64,000 bases of DNA from Leptoclinus maculatus (Eukaryota > Chordata > Actinopteri > Perciformes > Stichaeidae). The translations under genes were made by a program, and so were the position numbers. Positions 40,605 through 53,662 of this stretch are shown here, in pieces (positions within the stretch are counted from its first letter, which is position 1; the number at the start of each line of letters is the position of its first letter). The stretch is from contig JAVDOI010000008.1 of assembly GCA_032191485.1 (NCBI GenBank), forward strand, positions 15,876,174 through 15,940,173, read 5' to 3'. The notes below the pieces were generated by a model. That model was not told where the DNA came from. It did no database searches and was given only the letters and a program-made list of their open reading frames with translations.

Positions 40605-43600
40605 TCAAATAATGACAGTCTCTATGTGAAAGGCGTGTGAGTAGGTAAAAGAGGAACTGTGTTTCTGGAGGGCGAAGGATGGAGGCACAACAGGGGTGGT
40701 AGAGGGAGAGGAGGAGGTGGAGGAGGAGGAAGTGGGGGAGCGGCTGACCCATCGGGAGGGGAGGCGTCGGTTGGCTGGACGGGCAGGCCTGGAGAAGTTC
40801 TTCTGAGCTGAGGAGGAGACGGAGGTCACGTCGTTCTCCTGTGGAGAAACAAATGAATTACCATTTAGGATTATCACACCGTTCCATCAACATCTTTATA
40901 TTCACACACTCAGATACTTTACATTTTGTCACGTGTTCCATCTGAAGTCTTCTTGACCCTGGAGGAAACAACAGGCATATTTCAAACAGGAACACGCTCA
41001 TGTGGAAAGGTCACACAAGTAGATCCTATTCTTTTAAGTCGAGAGAAAAACATCTGAAGTGGAATACCGTACTCGGTACAGTTTTACAGAATCTTCAGCA
41101 TTGTATTTTGGACAGTACTCCTCGGTTAAGGTTAAACCAAAGCGGTGCCTCTAATTAAATTATTTTCATGAAGTCAAATTGGCTTGATAATCGCTCCCCT
41201 GATTTCTTTACCGTTCTAGCGTGATCACTTCAGCTCTGCCAAGGGCATTTAGTCAGCTGGCTTCTTGCAGATACTTCTATAATTACTACACAAAGGCCAG
41301 AAAAACACTTCCACTGCGAGGCCCCATGGAAGGACTGGAAGATGAAAGACAAGTATGTTGTTGAGGGGGATAAATCTCCTGGCAAGTACTTTATATGCCA
41401 CACGGCCAGTTCCTTTTGTTACGAGCCTTTAAGCAATAGAATGGCCCAGATGCCCAGATTATAATGGAGGCTCTGGCCTGCTTCTGTCTCTTAGCACATA
41501 CCAGAAATAAACAACATTCCCACCGGAGCTGTCCCCAGTCAAGGGCAATCGCTTAGTGTTTCAGAATGGAATGAAACAGAACGAAATGTGCGAGTTCACC
41601 CAGGTCTACTGGGGCAATTGTCCATGACCTAAAAAAAATGCATTTAACTCTTTTCATTCCAAATGTTAACATCTGTACAGTGAATAGCACACCTGCTGAG
41701 CGGCAAGGCGGGTGCTTACATGTGAAAGTGTGTATACAGACTGTATTTTTCAGACTCTACCCACCTGCACTGTTAGATGTACCTCTTTCACACCCATGGC
41801 ACTGTGGCTGCTGAACTGTGCATGTGTGCTGTGCTTCTGTGAAGAGCTTGAAGTCTGTGTGTGTCTCAGAGTGGGAGGGAAGGGCAGAGGGTCAATGTCC
41901 GGCATGTCCAGTTCTGTCACGTTCTCCTCCTGCCTGACACTGGCGTTGGGACTAGAATCCATCTCGTTGGGTTGGCTCTGGTTCTGGTGAGCCCGGGCTG
42001 CACTCTCATAATTCTTCAGAATCCTCTCCACTGCCCCGTAGTTGGATCTGGATCCCTCGGGCCGTGGGTACGCAGCCAGAGTGAGGGCCTTCCAGGGATG
42101 GTCGTTCATCATTCGAGGCCCAGGTCTGGAGGAGTCCGACTGGGAAGGAAAAGCCGACCCATGCCGTAGCTGTGCCTGGTGCCCTGGCTGTGTCATCTGT
42201 CTTTGTTTGTTCTCAGCAGACGGCTGCTGCAGTGAGACACCAACTGACTTCGCTCCGTGGGGATTCTCATTCTCGGAGCGGGAACCATCCACACTCTGAC
42301 CTGGCTGGGTATTTGCAGGCAAGACGGGCTCAGAAAACAGAGCCTCTGTGGCCGCTCTGTGTTGTGCTTTCCTGGAAGGACCGCTTGCTGTTTGAACTTT
42401 GTTCTTGACCTCCCGATGGTGCGTTGTCTCCACGCTGTGTCCAAGCTGTGGCGGCTCAGATGAAAGGTCAGAAGGGATTCCTTGCTTCATTCTTACCTCT
42501 CGACCTTCAGCACCACATCTCATTCGCCTTGATTGGACCTCGGGGTTCTGAATTGTGGAATTTGAGGTGGAAAGAGACAACGCGATTTCAGGATGCACAC
42601 CCATGACGCTAGTGGTGACATCAGTGCAAAGTGGCTGAAATGTTGTCTCCCCGGGAGGTAATATCTCATCTGATGCACAAGTTGGAGAACCCACAGAGCA
42701 GGCATCTGTTACTGTAAAACTGTCTTGTCCCTGTACGCCTCTACGGCCCATCTCAGCCTGAAACAAAGTTCTGTTGAACTCGGCTGTTTTTTGTTCCAGC
42801 ATTATGTTTCTTTTGGAGCCGTGGAGGTTGGGGCCAGCAGGTGGTATTTCAAGAGAGGACAAGAGCAAATCTAAAGGTAATTCTTTGACAATCTGAGGTA
42901 TTTGTAGCTCAGGGCTTCTTAGGCTCCCAACACCAGGGCAGTAATCTGAGCGCAAGTTCTTGCCAGCAGTCAATATGTTGACTTCAGAGAAGCTTTTCTG
43001 GACAGTCCCGTATGTCGACAGCTTACTGCTCGTGAACTTGCTTGCGTCACAGGACCAGCGATTGTGGCAGCAGCCCTTATTAATACATTCAGATTTAGCA
43101 GGTACGGGGCTTGATGCTACAATACCGTCTATCAAAACTTTTCCTTCATTTACCTGTAGCATAGCCTCAAACTTCCTGACAATAGATGGGCTGCTACATT
43201 TTTTGTCAACTAGAACACAGGGACTATGGCACTTCCTCGCTGTCATCATGGGGGATTCTGGGATGTAAAGTTCTGTGTCTGGAAAAGTGGGGGAGCTCAG
43301 ATTCCAGGAGGAGGTGCGGGGAGGGACGGCTGGACATTCTGTATCAATCTCTGAGAGTAATCCAGGGCTTGTCTTTGCTTCTCCGTGGCTTTCTGGATCA
43401 GCAGTGTTTGCTATCCAGGATTTGCTTGGCCCTCTGTCTGCCCTCCAGGTGTTTTCTGGTGACAAGGTGATCCAGTTTTCCCTCTCCAAGGCCCGGAGGT
43501 CATCGTAAATCTGGCTGAGGTCGCAGGGAGCTTCATCGACCTCCAGCCGGGTTTTATCACGGCCAAACAACATCTCGCTCTCCTCAGGAAGGCACAGGGA

Positions 43601-46600
43601 TTCAGATCGATTCCTGAAGAGAATGAAACAGTGAAATGCATTTACCCTTATTGTATCAAGACATAACAGGTACAGTGATGATCATAGTTCCATGTTGACG
43701 CCAGGAAGTTAACATAGTAAAGGGGATTTATCTACCTCTTATCCCCACTCTTCTTTCTGATCTCGTCCTGGTAGCTGCAAAGCTCCTCGCTTACACGGGC
43801 GATCTCCTTCAGAGCCTGAGACACAAAGATGGGGAGACAGAGATACAATGAGACATGCTGGATACTATGTATTGTTGAAAAACTCAAACTTAAACCTGAG
43901 GATGTGGTAGATAAGGAGGATTATCTATTCAAAGAAACAAAGGAATGACGGAGAGGAGTATACAGGAACACTAATGATCAAACAAGTTTGTGACAGCAGA
44001 GCAAAAAGCAAAGACAAGGAATGACGACAACACCGATGTGTCTAAACTGTGTATAAACATAGTGTTTTTAACAAATCACTCACAGCATTGAGAGCAGTGG
44101 TGTTCCTCTTCTTGTCGCTGCCGTAACTCAGCTCTGCCCAGAGATGCTTTTCTTCAGGATGAACATGGATATTGTTTTCATTACTGTTGGAGACATCTTT
44201 CTGTGGCACTCCACATCCAGGCGCTCCATGAAACACAGCCTCCAGCTCTATTGTATCCGCAGCTTGCTTGCCATCGGAGGCTGAGTCTTGCTGCCAAGTA
44301 CCTCTGGAACTTAACTCATCCACCAGCTCAGGTTTTGAATGAGTGAACTGAGCCCCAATATCATATCCAAAGAGGCTGTCTGCTTGGAAGCAGCTGGAGT
44401 GGTGACCATCTCTGCCAACACAATCCCTGCCACTGATGTCTCTGTTGTGACCAAAGCCAGGTAAAGATGGATGTCTGCTTGGTTCTGACTGACTGCTGCT
44501 GCTGAGCGGCTCGTTGTCACTGAGCAGACTGGAGCCGGAGGTGGTTGAGCGAATGCTGAGCCTGTGCACATCATCGTTGTCGTCCTGCCTCCCACTGCCC
44601 TGCACTTCTCGCTTGGTTCTCACGTCACAGTACAGCTAGAAATAGGAAGAACAACAACAGAGGTCATCGTTTTTTTCACCTCTACTGGATTAGTCCGATG
44701 TGGAATGGAACATTGTACTTTTGTCATTTAAATTGTATTCTTTTAAGATGAATTTCAACATTTGATTTTGCAAATATTGAGCAGAAACAATATAACACTA
44801 AACAAATCAACAATTATGTCAATCAAAAACACATTTTATCTAACGATATTATTCTTTTATATTATCTATTAGATCAAAAATGTACACCTATGTCAGTGTA
44901 TTGTGTTCAAAGGGGCATGTATTTTGACTCTATTCTCAGTGAATGCCTATGACAATATAGAGGATGGCATACGATTATACTAACAGTACAATACTGCATC
45001 TGCACACAGTCCCTCACAAACATTTTTAGACCGCAGAGGATTAAAAAAATAAACATTCAAAGAATTCTTTCAAATTAAATTGGATAACCTCTGGTGGAAT
45101 CCCAAAATAGTAACTATTTCATGTTGACTGGGCTCCCTTCCCATCACGCAATGTCTAGATGGGACTACTGCCTTTTAGCCTTTATTCCTCTGCTGCTTTG
45201 CTCTCTCATTTTCTGGTCTCGGACGGGCAAATGAGAGCCACATGTTCTTTTCTTAGCAAGCTGTTCCCGTGCTTTAGCACTCTCTCCAGTGTGGCTTCCC
45301 TCATTCAAAACACTGATCTGCTCCTCTGGGCATGTCAGATTTGGACTCTGGCTTTGTCACCTACACTATCTCATTCTTTACCTTTGCCCCTCTCTCTGGG
45401 CCATTCATTTGCTCTAATTCCCTCTTTGACCGGTCTTATCAAGTTATACTTTCTTACTTAATTATTCTCATCAAACTCCACCATTCAACTTTTATATTAG
45501 GGCAGCAACTAACAAGTCATCCCCCTATAAAATAAATCTGCTGAATACATACAAACTTGTTTGGTTTATCACATAATGGAAAATGCGGAAAAACAAGTTC
45601 CTGAAGCTCAAGGAGAAGTCTTCAAATTGCTTGTTTTGTCAAAACATCCGAGAGATATTTACTGTCATGTAAGACAAGAAGGTCTATTATCATGTTGCTT
45701 CTCGGTCTACATCACTCCAGGTCATGGCTTGCTCAATCACTGCCTCTCTGTCTAATTACACAGAGATATCAGAGAAATAGCAGAACCCTCGCACTCCTCC
45801 TTCCACTCCTTCCTTTCCTCAAACCCTGCAGCTGCACTGATCGGGGATATTGTTTTGACAGTGTTGATGGTGAACAGGATGTGTAGGAGGGAAGTGTTAC
45901 ACACTGTAGGCCGCTCACTGCATAGGAAGCCACATCTCATGCACAAGTCTCATAAGTTGGGAAATGGCATCACATACTTTTTTAAAGTTTTCCTTTATCC
46001 AGTCATATATGACTTACTTTTACCTAAATCCAACCGTAACTCAAAATCAAATAAATTAAACCAAGACAAAACGCAGAAATATTATCATTCAGACACACTC
46101 GGAGCACCTTACCTCTTCTATTTTCCTCTGCATATCCTTCAGCTGGCACTCCCATTCCCTCCTCTCCACGTCAAACCTCTCCAGCAGCTCTGTTTTCTCT
46201 CTTAACCAGTCCCTCTCATTGTGCTCCAGGCGGCAGCGCAGGTCCATGGCCGTCGAATGCGTGTCCGCCAACAGCCTCCGCTGCTCTTCCCTATCCCGGC
46301 GGAGTGTCGATGTCTCGCCGTGCTGTCTGAGAGCACTCCGTGACGCCACAGAGCCGGGACCTGCTGCTGACTGGACCCCACCGCTGATCAACCCAGCACC
46401 CTCTCTAGCCTCCAACTGAAGAGAAGGAAGCAGACAGGGAGTGCAGAGGGCACAGAGGAGGAGAGGAAAAAGCAGCAGGGGAGATAGATGAAAGAGTGGG
46501 AGGGACGGTGGAGAAAAAAAGTCAGTGGTGATAAGCCAGATGAAGAGACAAGCGAGGCATGAGTGAAAGGATTTGTTAAAAGTGGAATTAAGAGAATGCA

Positions 46601-49600
46601 GGAGTGGCAGGAAGAGAAGGCGGAGGATGTGGGGGGATAATGCACCACGGGGACGAGTGTGAGTGGGTTCAGAGGATGGAAGAGGGAGAAAAGAGAGAGG
46701 ATTGAAAGATGAAAATATCCTGTAAGAACTCACACAGAGGGCTCCTGGGTTCAGGGTTCAAGTCTCTTTTCTATGGCGCTTCCCTTACACAGGATGCAGT
46801 GCAGGATATGGCAGATCCATGCACAGCAAAATGCTCTATGTCTCCAAAGGATGCATGTGGCCTCAGTCAAATGATATTCATACAAAGAGGATCTCTCAAC
46901 ACAGATTAAACAGAACTCCTGATTCCTTTCAACAAATTACAAAAATGCCAATTCCATTAGGTTTAATTGGACAATTTTGTTTTATTGAGAATATAACCGA
47001 ATGAAATACCCGGGGCATTTCCCCTGAGAATGTCACTGTGTTGCAGCCAAAACCTTAAGTCAAAAGATGTTCTCATTTTTTAAAAGGCTTAAAAACTGAC
47101 TGAATTTCATAACATCGAAGATTGAAGTCTTGGTGGTCTGATTTGTACCTCTAGATAAGATAATGGTGTTCGGAAAACTAATCCGAAATGTCCTCTACCA
47201 ATGAGATAATACAAGGAAATGATCTGATTGAGAGGCTTTCCTCTTTTAAAGTATTTAACAATACGGGTGTGTTTCAGTACATAGATCTGTGCTTCCTGTG
47301 GTGAATATGTGCATTTGTGTTACTCGTAAGAAATGTTGGCCAAGACAACGCCTGTGCATGAGCATACATGTGCATGTCAATGTAGTGTGCGTGTGTTAGA
47401 AAGAGGGGGAGAATGCATACGAGCATGCCCGAGTGTGTTATTTAAGTGTTCAGTCACAGACAGCGACCAAGCCTTCTTACAAGCCTGGGTCATGGTGCTA
47501 TTTCTGCCTGTGGCCTGGGGTCACGAAATTATGGAGTAGAAAAACATGTCAACCCTTTTCTGTCTGCCTGTGGCTCTTTTCTCCACAATTACAGACGGAT
47601 GCTGATGGGTGCCGTCCACAGTCCATTCAAACATCCAAATGTAAACAAATAGTGAAAGTGCATAAATAAGAGGGTTGGAGTCAGAGCTGAAACTGTCTTC
47701 TTAAAAAGAAACCTCTGGGGGCCCTTTACATGCAAACAGGGACATAGTTCAACATCATTACACCCAGCTCAGGGAAAAAAACACACCCATGCAAGCACAC
47801 ATCTTTCTCAAGGAGCCAACTCCTGATACTCTTTGGCACCCTGCCTGTCGCTGTATGGAAAAGGGGATATAAAGGTAACCGTGTCACCACGGTGACCCAC
47901 TATAAATAGCGGACACACAGCCTTGTACAATGTCACATTCCGAGGGGAGGTGGGGAGACGAGGTAAAAGGAGGAGGGGGGAGTTGGCCGCTAAGGCAGAG
48001 CGAGATATCTACTAGCTGCCAGCAGCATTCATAAATCAGTGGCGTGTGGAGAAATATGCAGGGAAATATCCGGCCTAAGACCACTGCCTTGGATGCGTAC
48101 TTGGTATTTGGTGGTAGAAGTGCCCAAAAAGGATTTGGAAACAACAAACAATAGTTACATTCACAGCCAGAGCCCGCTGTGGAGAAAGGTGTGTAATTAA
48201 AATCTCAAGAATAGAACAAGCATGCAACTGCTCATAAGCTACAACTGTGTTGATGCTTAGTTATTTGCAATTAGAACTTGGAAGAATTTCTGGTATAGCA
48301 AATAAATGACAGTATCAACTAAGCCAAATTCAAAATGATATCATGATTTGGCTGAACTGTTTGTAGCTACAGAGCTTCAGTTTCTTGACCAATCAGATGA
48401 CCAACAAAAGGGACCAAAACTAGCTGCTAACCACAGCTAACAATATGTATAAATATGTAAAAAGTGGACATTTTATGCATAAAACTTCAATTATGAAGCA
48501 ATTATGTAGCACTGTGGATTTAAGCAGACTCTCACAGATAAGGACATCTTCATCGTGACAATGTGCAAATGCCATTTCACTTACGACACTACTTAAAGTG
48601 ACCTTAAAATTCAAACGTAGTGGACCCAGGTCCCGAAGTATCCACCACTCGGTCCATACACTAACTTTAGGTTTCCATAATACACTTGGCTGCTTGGATA
48701 ATCCTCCACAGTATTCCTCTGACACTCATTCTACAGTCACTTTTCAAATCTGTTCTGGATTGTTATTGGTGTGATCAGTATCAGCATTCAAACCATTACC
48801 TTCTACATCCTCAACACCCTCCGTCTGAGCCAAAAATGGGATCTTCCCTGCACTGGAGTTTGTCACTCATGCTGAAATTGTTCACATTTCACTTCAAAGG
48901 GACCCATTTTGCTCTACTGACCTCTACTGATGCTCCTTGCATTGATTTCCATGCATTCTAGTCTATTTCTGTCGCCCACATGTGAATTACATGGATTACA
49001 GAAAATATGATGTCAACAACCTCGTCATAACATTTAAACCTGCTGTCTTGAACTAAAAGCAGACCAAACTTTGTTTATAGACCTGTTACAAGTTCACTCT
49101 ATACTTCCCCATTAGGGATACGAGCTAGTTAAAGGTCTGTGAAGTCTGTAAATTAGTCATTTGATTTGTAAGCTGTGAATGATTTCAGAAAACTTGTCTT
49201 GAAGTATCTTGAACCTGATGAGCAACCCTAGATTAGCACTTGGTAAACACGTACCCAAAACTATGAACTGTGGCAGGATGTGGCATCAAGACAAAACAAC
49301 TTTTACAATGGAGCTAACCCCGCCCAGCATGGCTTCACTCCAACACACATTTCCCTTGGTCTGTTTGTGCAATGAGTATAGAAATGTCTGCATGTGTGTG
49401 TGTGTGTGTGCGCGCATGATCCATTGCAAATGTTTGTACACTTTGGATGTTCACACACACACACGTACAGTAAAACACACAAGAGACTTCCATGTGCACT
49501 TTGCCAATATATAGAAGAAACAAAACATCAATGCATCTTCAGAGTGTCAAAGCTCTTAGAAACTGCCTCAAATAAAGATTCCTTACATGCACATCAGCAT

Positions 49601-49625
49601 CTTAAAATTATAACATCAATGTGTG

Positions 49626-49709
<84 letters not shown>

Positions 49710-52085
49710 GCATCATGGCATAACCTCCTGCAATAGATTAGGCCGCTTTCTCCCACAGCCACAATGGGCTTTACAAAAGCAAAACAGAACAGTAAAAGTC
49801 TGTTTTTATAAGGCTCTCTGTCAACCACGCTGTGAGAAGGCACCGAGCCAGCAGGACAAAGAGAAGAGCTGCACAGTAACCTTGTGCCATCTACTCGCAC
49901 AGAGGGAATGACATTATGGCAGTTAAACCATCTGTGCTGGGAAAACCATTTTACTATGTTGCATTCCTGTGTCATCGTGTCAGCAGTGGTCTTCTCCAAC
50001 TTCTCTAAAGTATCATTGCGCCACCTTTTTAGTTTCCAGCACCACGTTTCTGTGCTTCATGGCTTCACTCAGAGGATCGTTCGATTTTTCTTGTAGCTTC
50101 TGAGGACGAAGGACTTGCGCTGTGTAACGGGTGAATGCGTGGCCAATCAGTTTTAAGTCTTTGATAGGAATCATATGGGGTTGAACTGGCAGATAAAGAC
50201 ACAACATCACAGAAAACTAGACATGTGACGAGTACCGAGACACACAAGTCAGCAGACAGAGAAATCTAACTCTGAACAAACTTCCCAGAATCAAAAGCAA
50301 CCAAATAAATCTATCTTCTGATATAACCAGAAAATAAGCTAAATCCCCAAAGCCACATTGCTTTGAAGAATAGCCATGCATGGTCCGTCGAGTGTTCCTG
50401 ACACAGCATGGCACTGGTATGCAAACTTAACTCTAAGCAATTTTCTAGTAATTTAAAGAAACACTTAACAGTAGCTGTCCAAGGCAACAAAAGGTTATAT
50501 TATCTACTTAGAGTTAGCTGTTAAAAAGCCAAGTTGGGTGTCTGTGTCTGGCTGAGCGAGGATAACGTCCGTCTCCTCACTGCAAATCTTTTGTCTGAAC
50601 TGAGGCTTAAGTTGGATGGATGCCAGGGGACTTATCACCCTGTGATGTGGGGTGCCACAGGGTCGTATCCTGGGGCCTAATTTATTTGAATTATATATAA
50701 AGGACTTAAAAGCAGCCAGGTTTGTCTTCATTACACTTTTTAATGCTAAACGACAAATTTTCAAGAAAGATATGAGCGCACCTCTGGTAAACACAATATT
50801 TAAAGTCGTGCTCTTGTGTGATTCTTTGTGGAGAAACTCAGTTTTACAAATCTGACGATTGAGTCAACTAATCACCAATGTGGGTGGCAAATGTGGCAAT
50901 CCCAATTTACACCAACCTGGAGGCCAGACGAGTATACCGAATAGCTCGTCACATGCAGACATATGACAATACACAACTATATTAACACAAGAAACAATGT
51001 AGATAAGAATTTAAATAAAGCATTCTTTGCATGCAGTAATGCATACATTGCTCTAACACACACAAACAGTCTGCAACAGACTCAGTATTTGTGTGCAGAT
51101 GCTTTTGAATACAGTCTTAAACCCCCCAAAATAACACTCACAAATCACAGTCATCATCACAGTCACCTTACCTGCGCAATCCTGCATTTGAGCTCGGCCT
51201 TCCCCAGCTCCCAGGCACATCTGTCTCTGGTGTACTGCAGCTGGAGCTCGCTCCTCTTCTCCTCCTCTCTCTTCACCTCCACCTGCACTTCCTCCAAAAC
51301 TGTCTTCAGTTCCAGCAGAATCCTCCGGTTCTCCCCTCCCTGCATGGAAACACAGTTTGCAGCAATCTTGTCAACCCAATGAACTGGCATATTAGAAACT
51401 TACAGTAGTGTAAACAAAGAAGAACTGATAAGGAAATAAAAACGTTATACTAAACTTAAATTTGAAGCCCTGAAGAATAATCTGGGAATATAAAATATGA
51501 AACCACAAAACACCGACTTCAAATTAGGCATCATTGACAAACTGCAACTTGCCATACAATGCTACAGAAAAAAGAATGCATGTGTACCACAAACGCACTA
51601 GGCACACACAGAAGTATATTTAGCTTTCAAGGGGTGTAAATATATCCAATCACTTGTATGTCAGCTACTTCTCTCAACAATGACTCCTTCTCGCGCATCC
51701 ATTCATCCTTATCCTGAACGTGTCGCTTTTTCAAATCCTCAAATTTCTTTTTCAGCCGCGTGTGTTGTGTTTGCTGCTGCTGCTGCTGCTGCTGCTGGGG
51801 TTCGGGCCCCGGCCACATTTGTCCCCTGAGGATCTCAAGCTGTGTCCCTGATCCACCTTCTCCTCCACCTGGCGGAGCGCCGAACTGAGACTCGTAGATG
51901 TGACTGAAGACGGTGGGCGGAGAGGAGATCCTCCTAGACGGGCTGCGACTCTTCCCCCTGCCTCTATCCGCCCTCTCCATCCCGGAGCACGGCACGAATT
52001 CCCATCCCTGAGACGGGACGTAGCCCCCACCAGCTCCGCCCCCACCAGCGTGCAGCCCCGAGCCGTTCATTAACGCGCTCCACAT
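40605..52085 (-). CDS. kiaa0408: KIAA0408 orthologue, coiled-coil protein of the SOGA/MTCL group
   Basis: Coding exons on the minus strand are 52085-51654, 51339-51172, 46415-46113, 44635-44084, 43815-43736, 43613-41765 and 40838-40605 (1205 aa). Junctions are GT-AG and keep frame. The human KIAA0408 protein (about 694 aa) aligns by eye from exon 3 onward. Matching segments are WLREKTELLERFDVERREWE; ALKEIARVSEELCSYQDEIR; FNRTLF; RSNYGAVERILKNYE; and, in the last exon, FSRPARPANRRLPSRW. Exons 1-2 and the start of exon 3 add about 270 residues that are absent from the human form. These comprise a Gly-rich head, a nine-Gln run and coiled coil (LKKKFEDLKKRHVQDKDEW). Exon 6 encodes a long, probably disordered region. 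Its function is not established; homology to SOGA/MTCL proteins suggests microtubule- or polarity-related scaffolding (inference). Confidence 0.87.
44636..46112 (-). other. kiaa0408 intron 3
   Basis: AT-rich intron of about 1.5 kb with no recognisable repeat or further exon. Confidence 0.7.
47870..47910. promoter_or_regulatory. Imperfect palindrome followed by a TATA/MEF2-type site
   Basis: GGTAACCGTG and CACGGTGACC form an imperfect inverted repeat (9 of 10 pairs). Directly after comes CTATAAATAG (47900-47909), which matches both a TATA box and the MEF2 consensus. It lies deep in kiaa0408 intron 2. It could be an intronic enhancer or an unannotated promoter. Confidence 0.35.
49632..49709. 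repeat. (GT)n microsatellite
   Basis: About 78 bases of GT with one GC interruption, in kiaa0408 intron 2. Confidence 0.95.
50640..50720 (+). mobile_element. Relic of a non-LTR retrotransposon (reverse transcriptase fragment)
   Basis: The plus strand encodes GVPQGRILGPNLFELYIKDL, the conserved GVPQGS-LGP-LF--YI-DL block of LINE reverse transcriptases. The frame is closed by a stop just upstream (TGA before CGVPQG) and runs out downstream, so only a short fossil fragment remains in kiaa0408 intron 2. Confidence 0.75.
51654..52085 (-). other. kiaa0408: First coding exon of kiaa0408 with polyglutamine run
   Basis: Encodes 144 residues: a Gly-rich head, a Ser/Arg-rich segment, nine consecutive Gln (CAG repeats at about 51772-51798) and the start of a coiled coil. 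The surrounding DNA is CpG-rich, and the ATG at 52085 is the first in frame. This favours a separate promoter for this gene rather than obligatory read-through from soga3. Confidence 0.7.
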
Positions 52086-53660
52086 TTCTCCAGCGCGTTA
52101 AAATGAAACATTTAAAAAACAACTTTAAAAACACAAAGTATCCATTTCGGCCGTGTAAAGCACGAGGTGAAATAATGTATGATACAGTTCAGCAGACAAT
52201 GCCATCTCCCAACTTTTTTTCAGTTGGTGAGTCGCGTGCGTAAAAGCGCCAATTATCCAAACCCGGCCAAATCCCCCGTCTGCCGCACAGCAGCGCTCCG
52301 GGCAGCAGTCACTGTGCTCATACAGGCGACGGGACTGGACGCTTTGGTCCTCTCCATGTCCTCACAGAGACAAGGTCAAGCCGTTATTCTTTTGTCCCCA
52401 CGGCGCCCTGATATTTTGTTGTAATCTTTTATCTCAAAGACTTCCTCTCTGCTGCACCGCTGCGCTGTTTTCCCGTTTACATTTTCAAATCTCGTCTCTT
52501 TGCCCCCTCACGGAGCTGCGGGCGACAGTCCAGCGCTGGCAAAAGACAGACAACCAATAGCCCCTCCGACGCGCGTGGCAGACGTTCCCAAAAATATCAC
52601 GGGGCGCACTGATGTAAGAGCGGCGGAGTATTTTTACCCGCTGTAGCCAGGGGTTTATTTTCCGAGAGAGCCAGCGAGCTGGAAGGAGCAGCAGAGGAGC
52701 GTCCATTAGTCAACACCGGATCGCTCCAAATGCGTGGCAGGATACCACCTTGCGCTGTATCCATGGCAACAAAACCATTTGCCTCGTGGTGGACTTGTTG
52801 ATAAGTAAAACAAAAACAGCATCGTGCCACGCTAACCGCAACAAACCGCTTAAAGTAGGACCTGAGGGCCTGTGTTACACGTCACTTGCTCCTATAAAAC
52901 AGGCGGTTTCGTGATTTACCTTTACCGTAAAAAAAAAGCTAGTTGGCCCACCTTTCCTCTTTCCTCATCCGTCGCAGGAGTAGCCTACTCACACCCTTCT
53001 GCCATTTCTCGTCTGCTAACTTAGCATGAGGGGGATGACTATCACGAGGAAAGAGACGAGGGGTGGGATTATATTCATCTTGATAGAAGAGATAACACAA
53101 GAGGGCTTTCTATCCACTATGGGCCCACAGTCGCCTGTCTGTATTCGTTGCACTTTAGTTACTCGCGACACAGTACGTAGCTTTAATAGCAAGGCACGAG
53201 TTAGTTTTTTCTACACAAAACTGCTGCTCGAGCGCCAAAACAAACTTGAAACGATCTTCCGGCTGAAGCCATGCGAAGCACGTGCTATTTGGATGAAGAT
53301 ACCCTTACCTCTTCCTTTAATATGGAAAGCCTAATGTTGCAATGAATGTCCTTAAAAAACAGTCACGAGAGCCAACATTTCCGCCAACGAGGTAGCTGAA
53401 ATGAAGCCTGGTCTGGAATGCAGTGGCTGAGTTAAAAACAACTGGAGAGCGACAGCCTTTAGCGCAAATGATGCTTTCATTAACGGGAATAAGAATCCTC
53501 CTCCTCCTCCTCTCGCCCTCTCTCGCTCCCTCTCTCGTTTCCCCTATGTCTCTCCCCCTCTCTCTCTCCACAGCTGGCCCTAATACGTGACGTAAACATC
53601 CCACCGCTGGGATGAAAGAAGTGGACCGGTTCCGCCCCCGTCCTGGTGGTCAGGTCCTTT
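52086..53660 (-). promoter_or_regulatory. kiaa0408: Probable kiaa0408 promoter region
   Basis: The sequence upstream of the kiaa0408 start (52086 to about 52760) is GC- and CpG-rich compared with nearby introns and separates the gene from the 3' end of soga3. No TATA box was assigned. A CT/CCT-rich stretch lies at 53490-53572. Confidence 0.45.
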
Positions 53661-53662
53661 GG

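Larger units (their letters stand above)
46416..51171 (-). other. kiaa0408 intron 2
   Basis: A 4.76-kb intron. It contains a GT microsatellite (49632-49709), a LINE relic (about 50640-50720) and a GC-richer complex segment at 47870-48070 with a MEF2-type site. No further exon was recognised. Confidence 0.75.

Noticed and set aside
41712..43508. Several plus-strand frames across kiaa0408 exon 6
   Set aside because: Shadow frames of a long coding exon on the minus strand.
46416..46733. Upstream continuation of the kiaa0408 exon 3 frame
   Set aside because: A TTCAG acceptor at 46416 and loss of family similarity upstream show that this part is intron.
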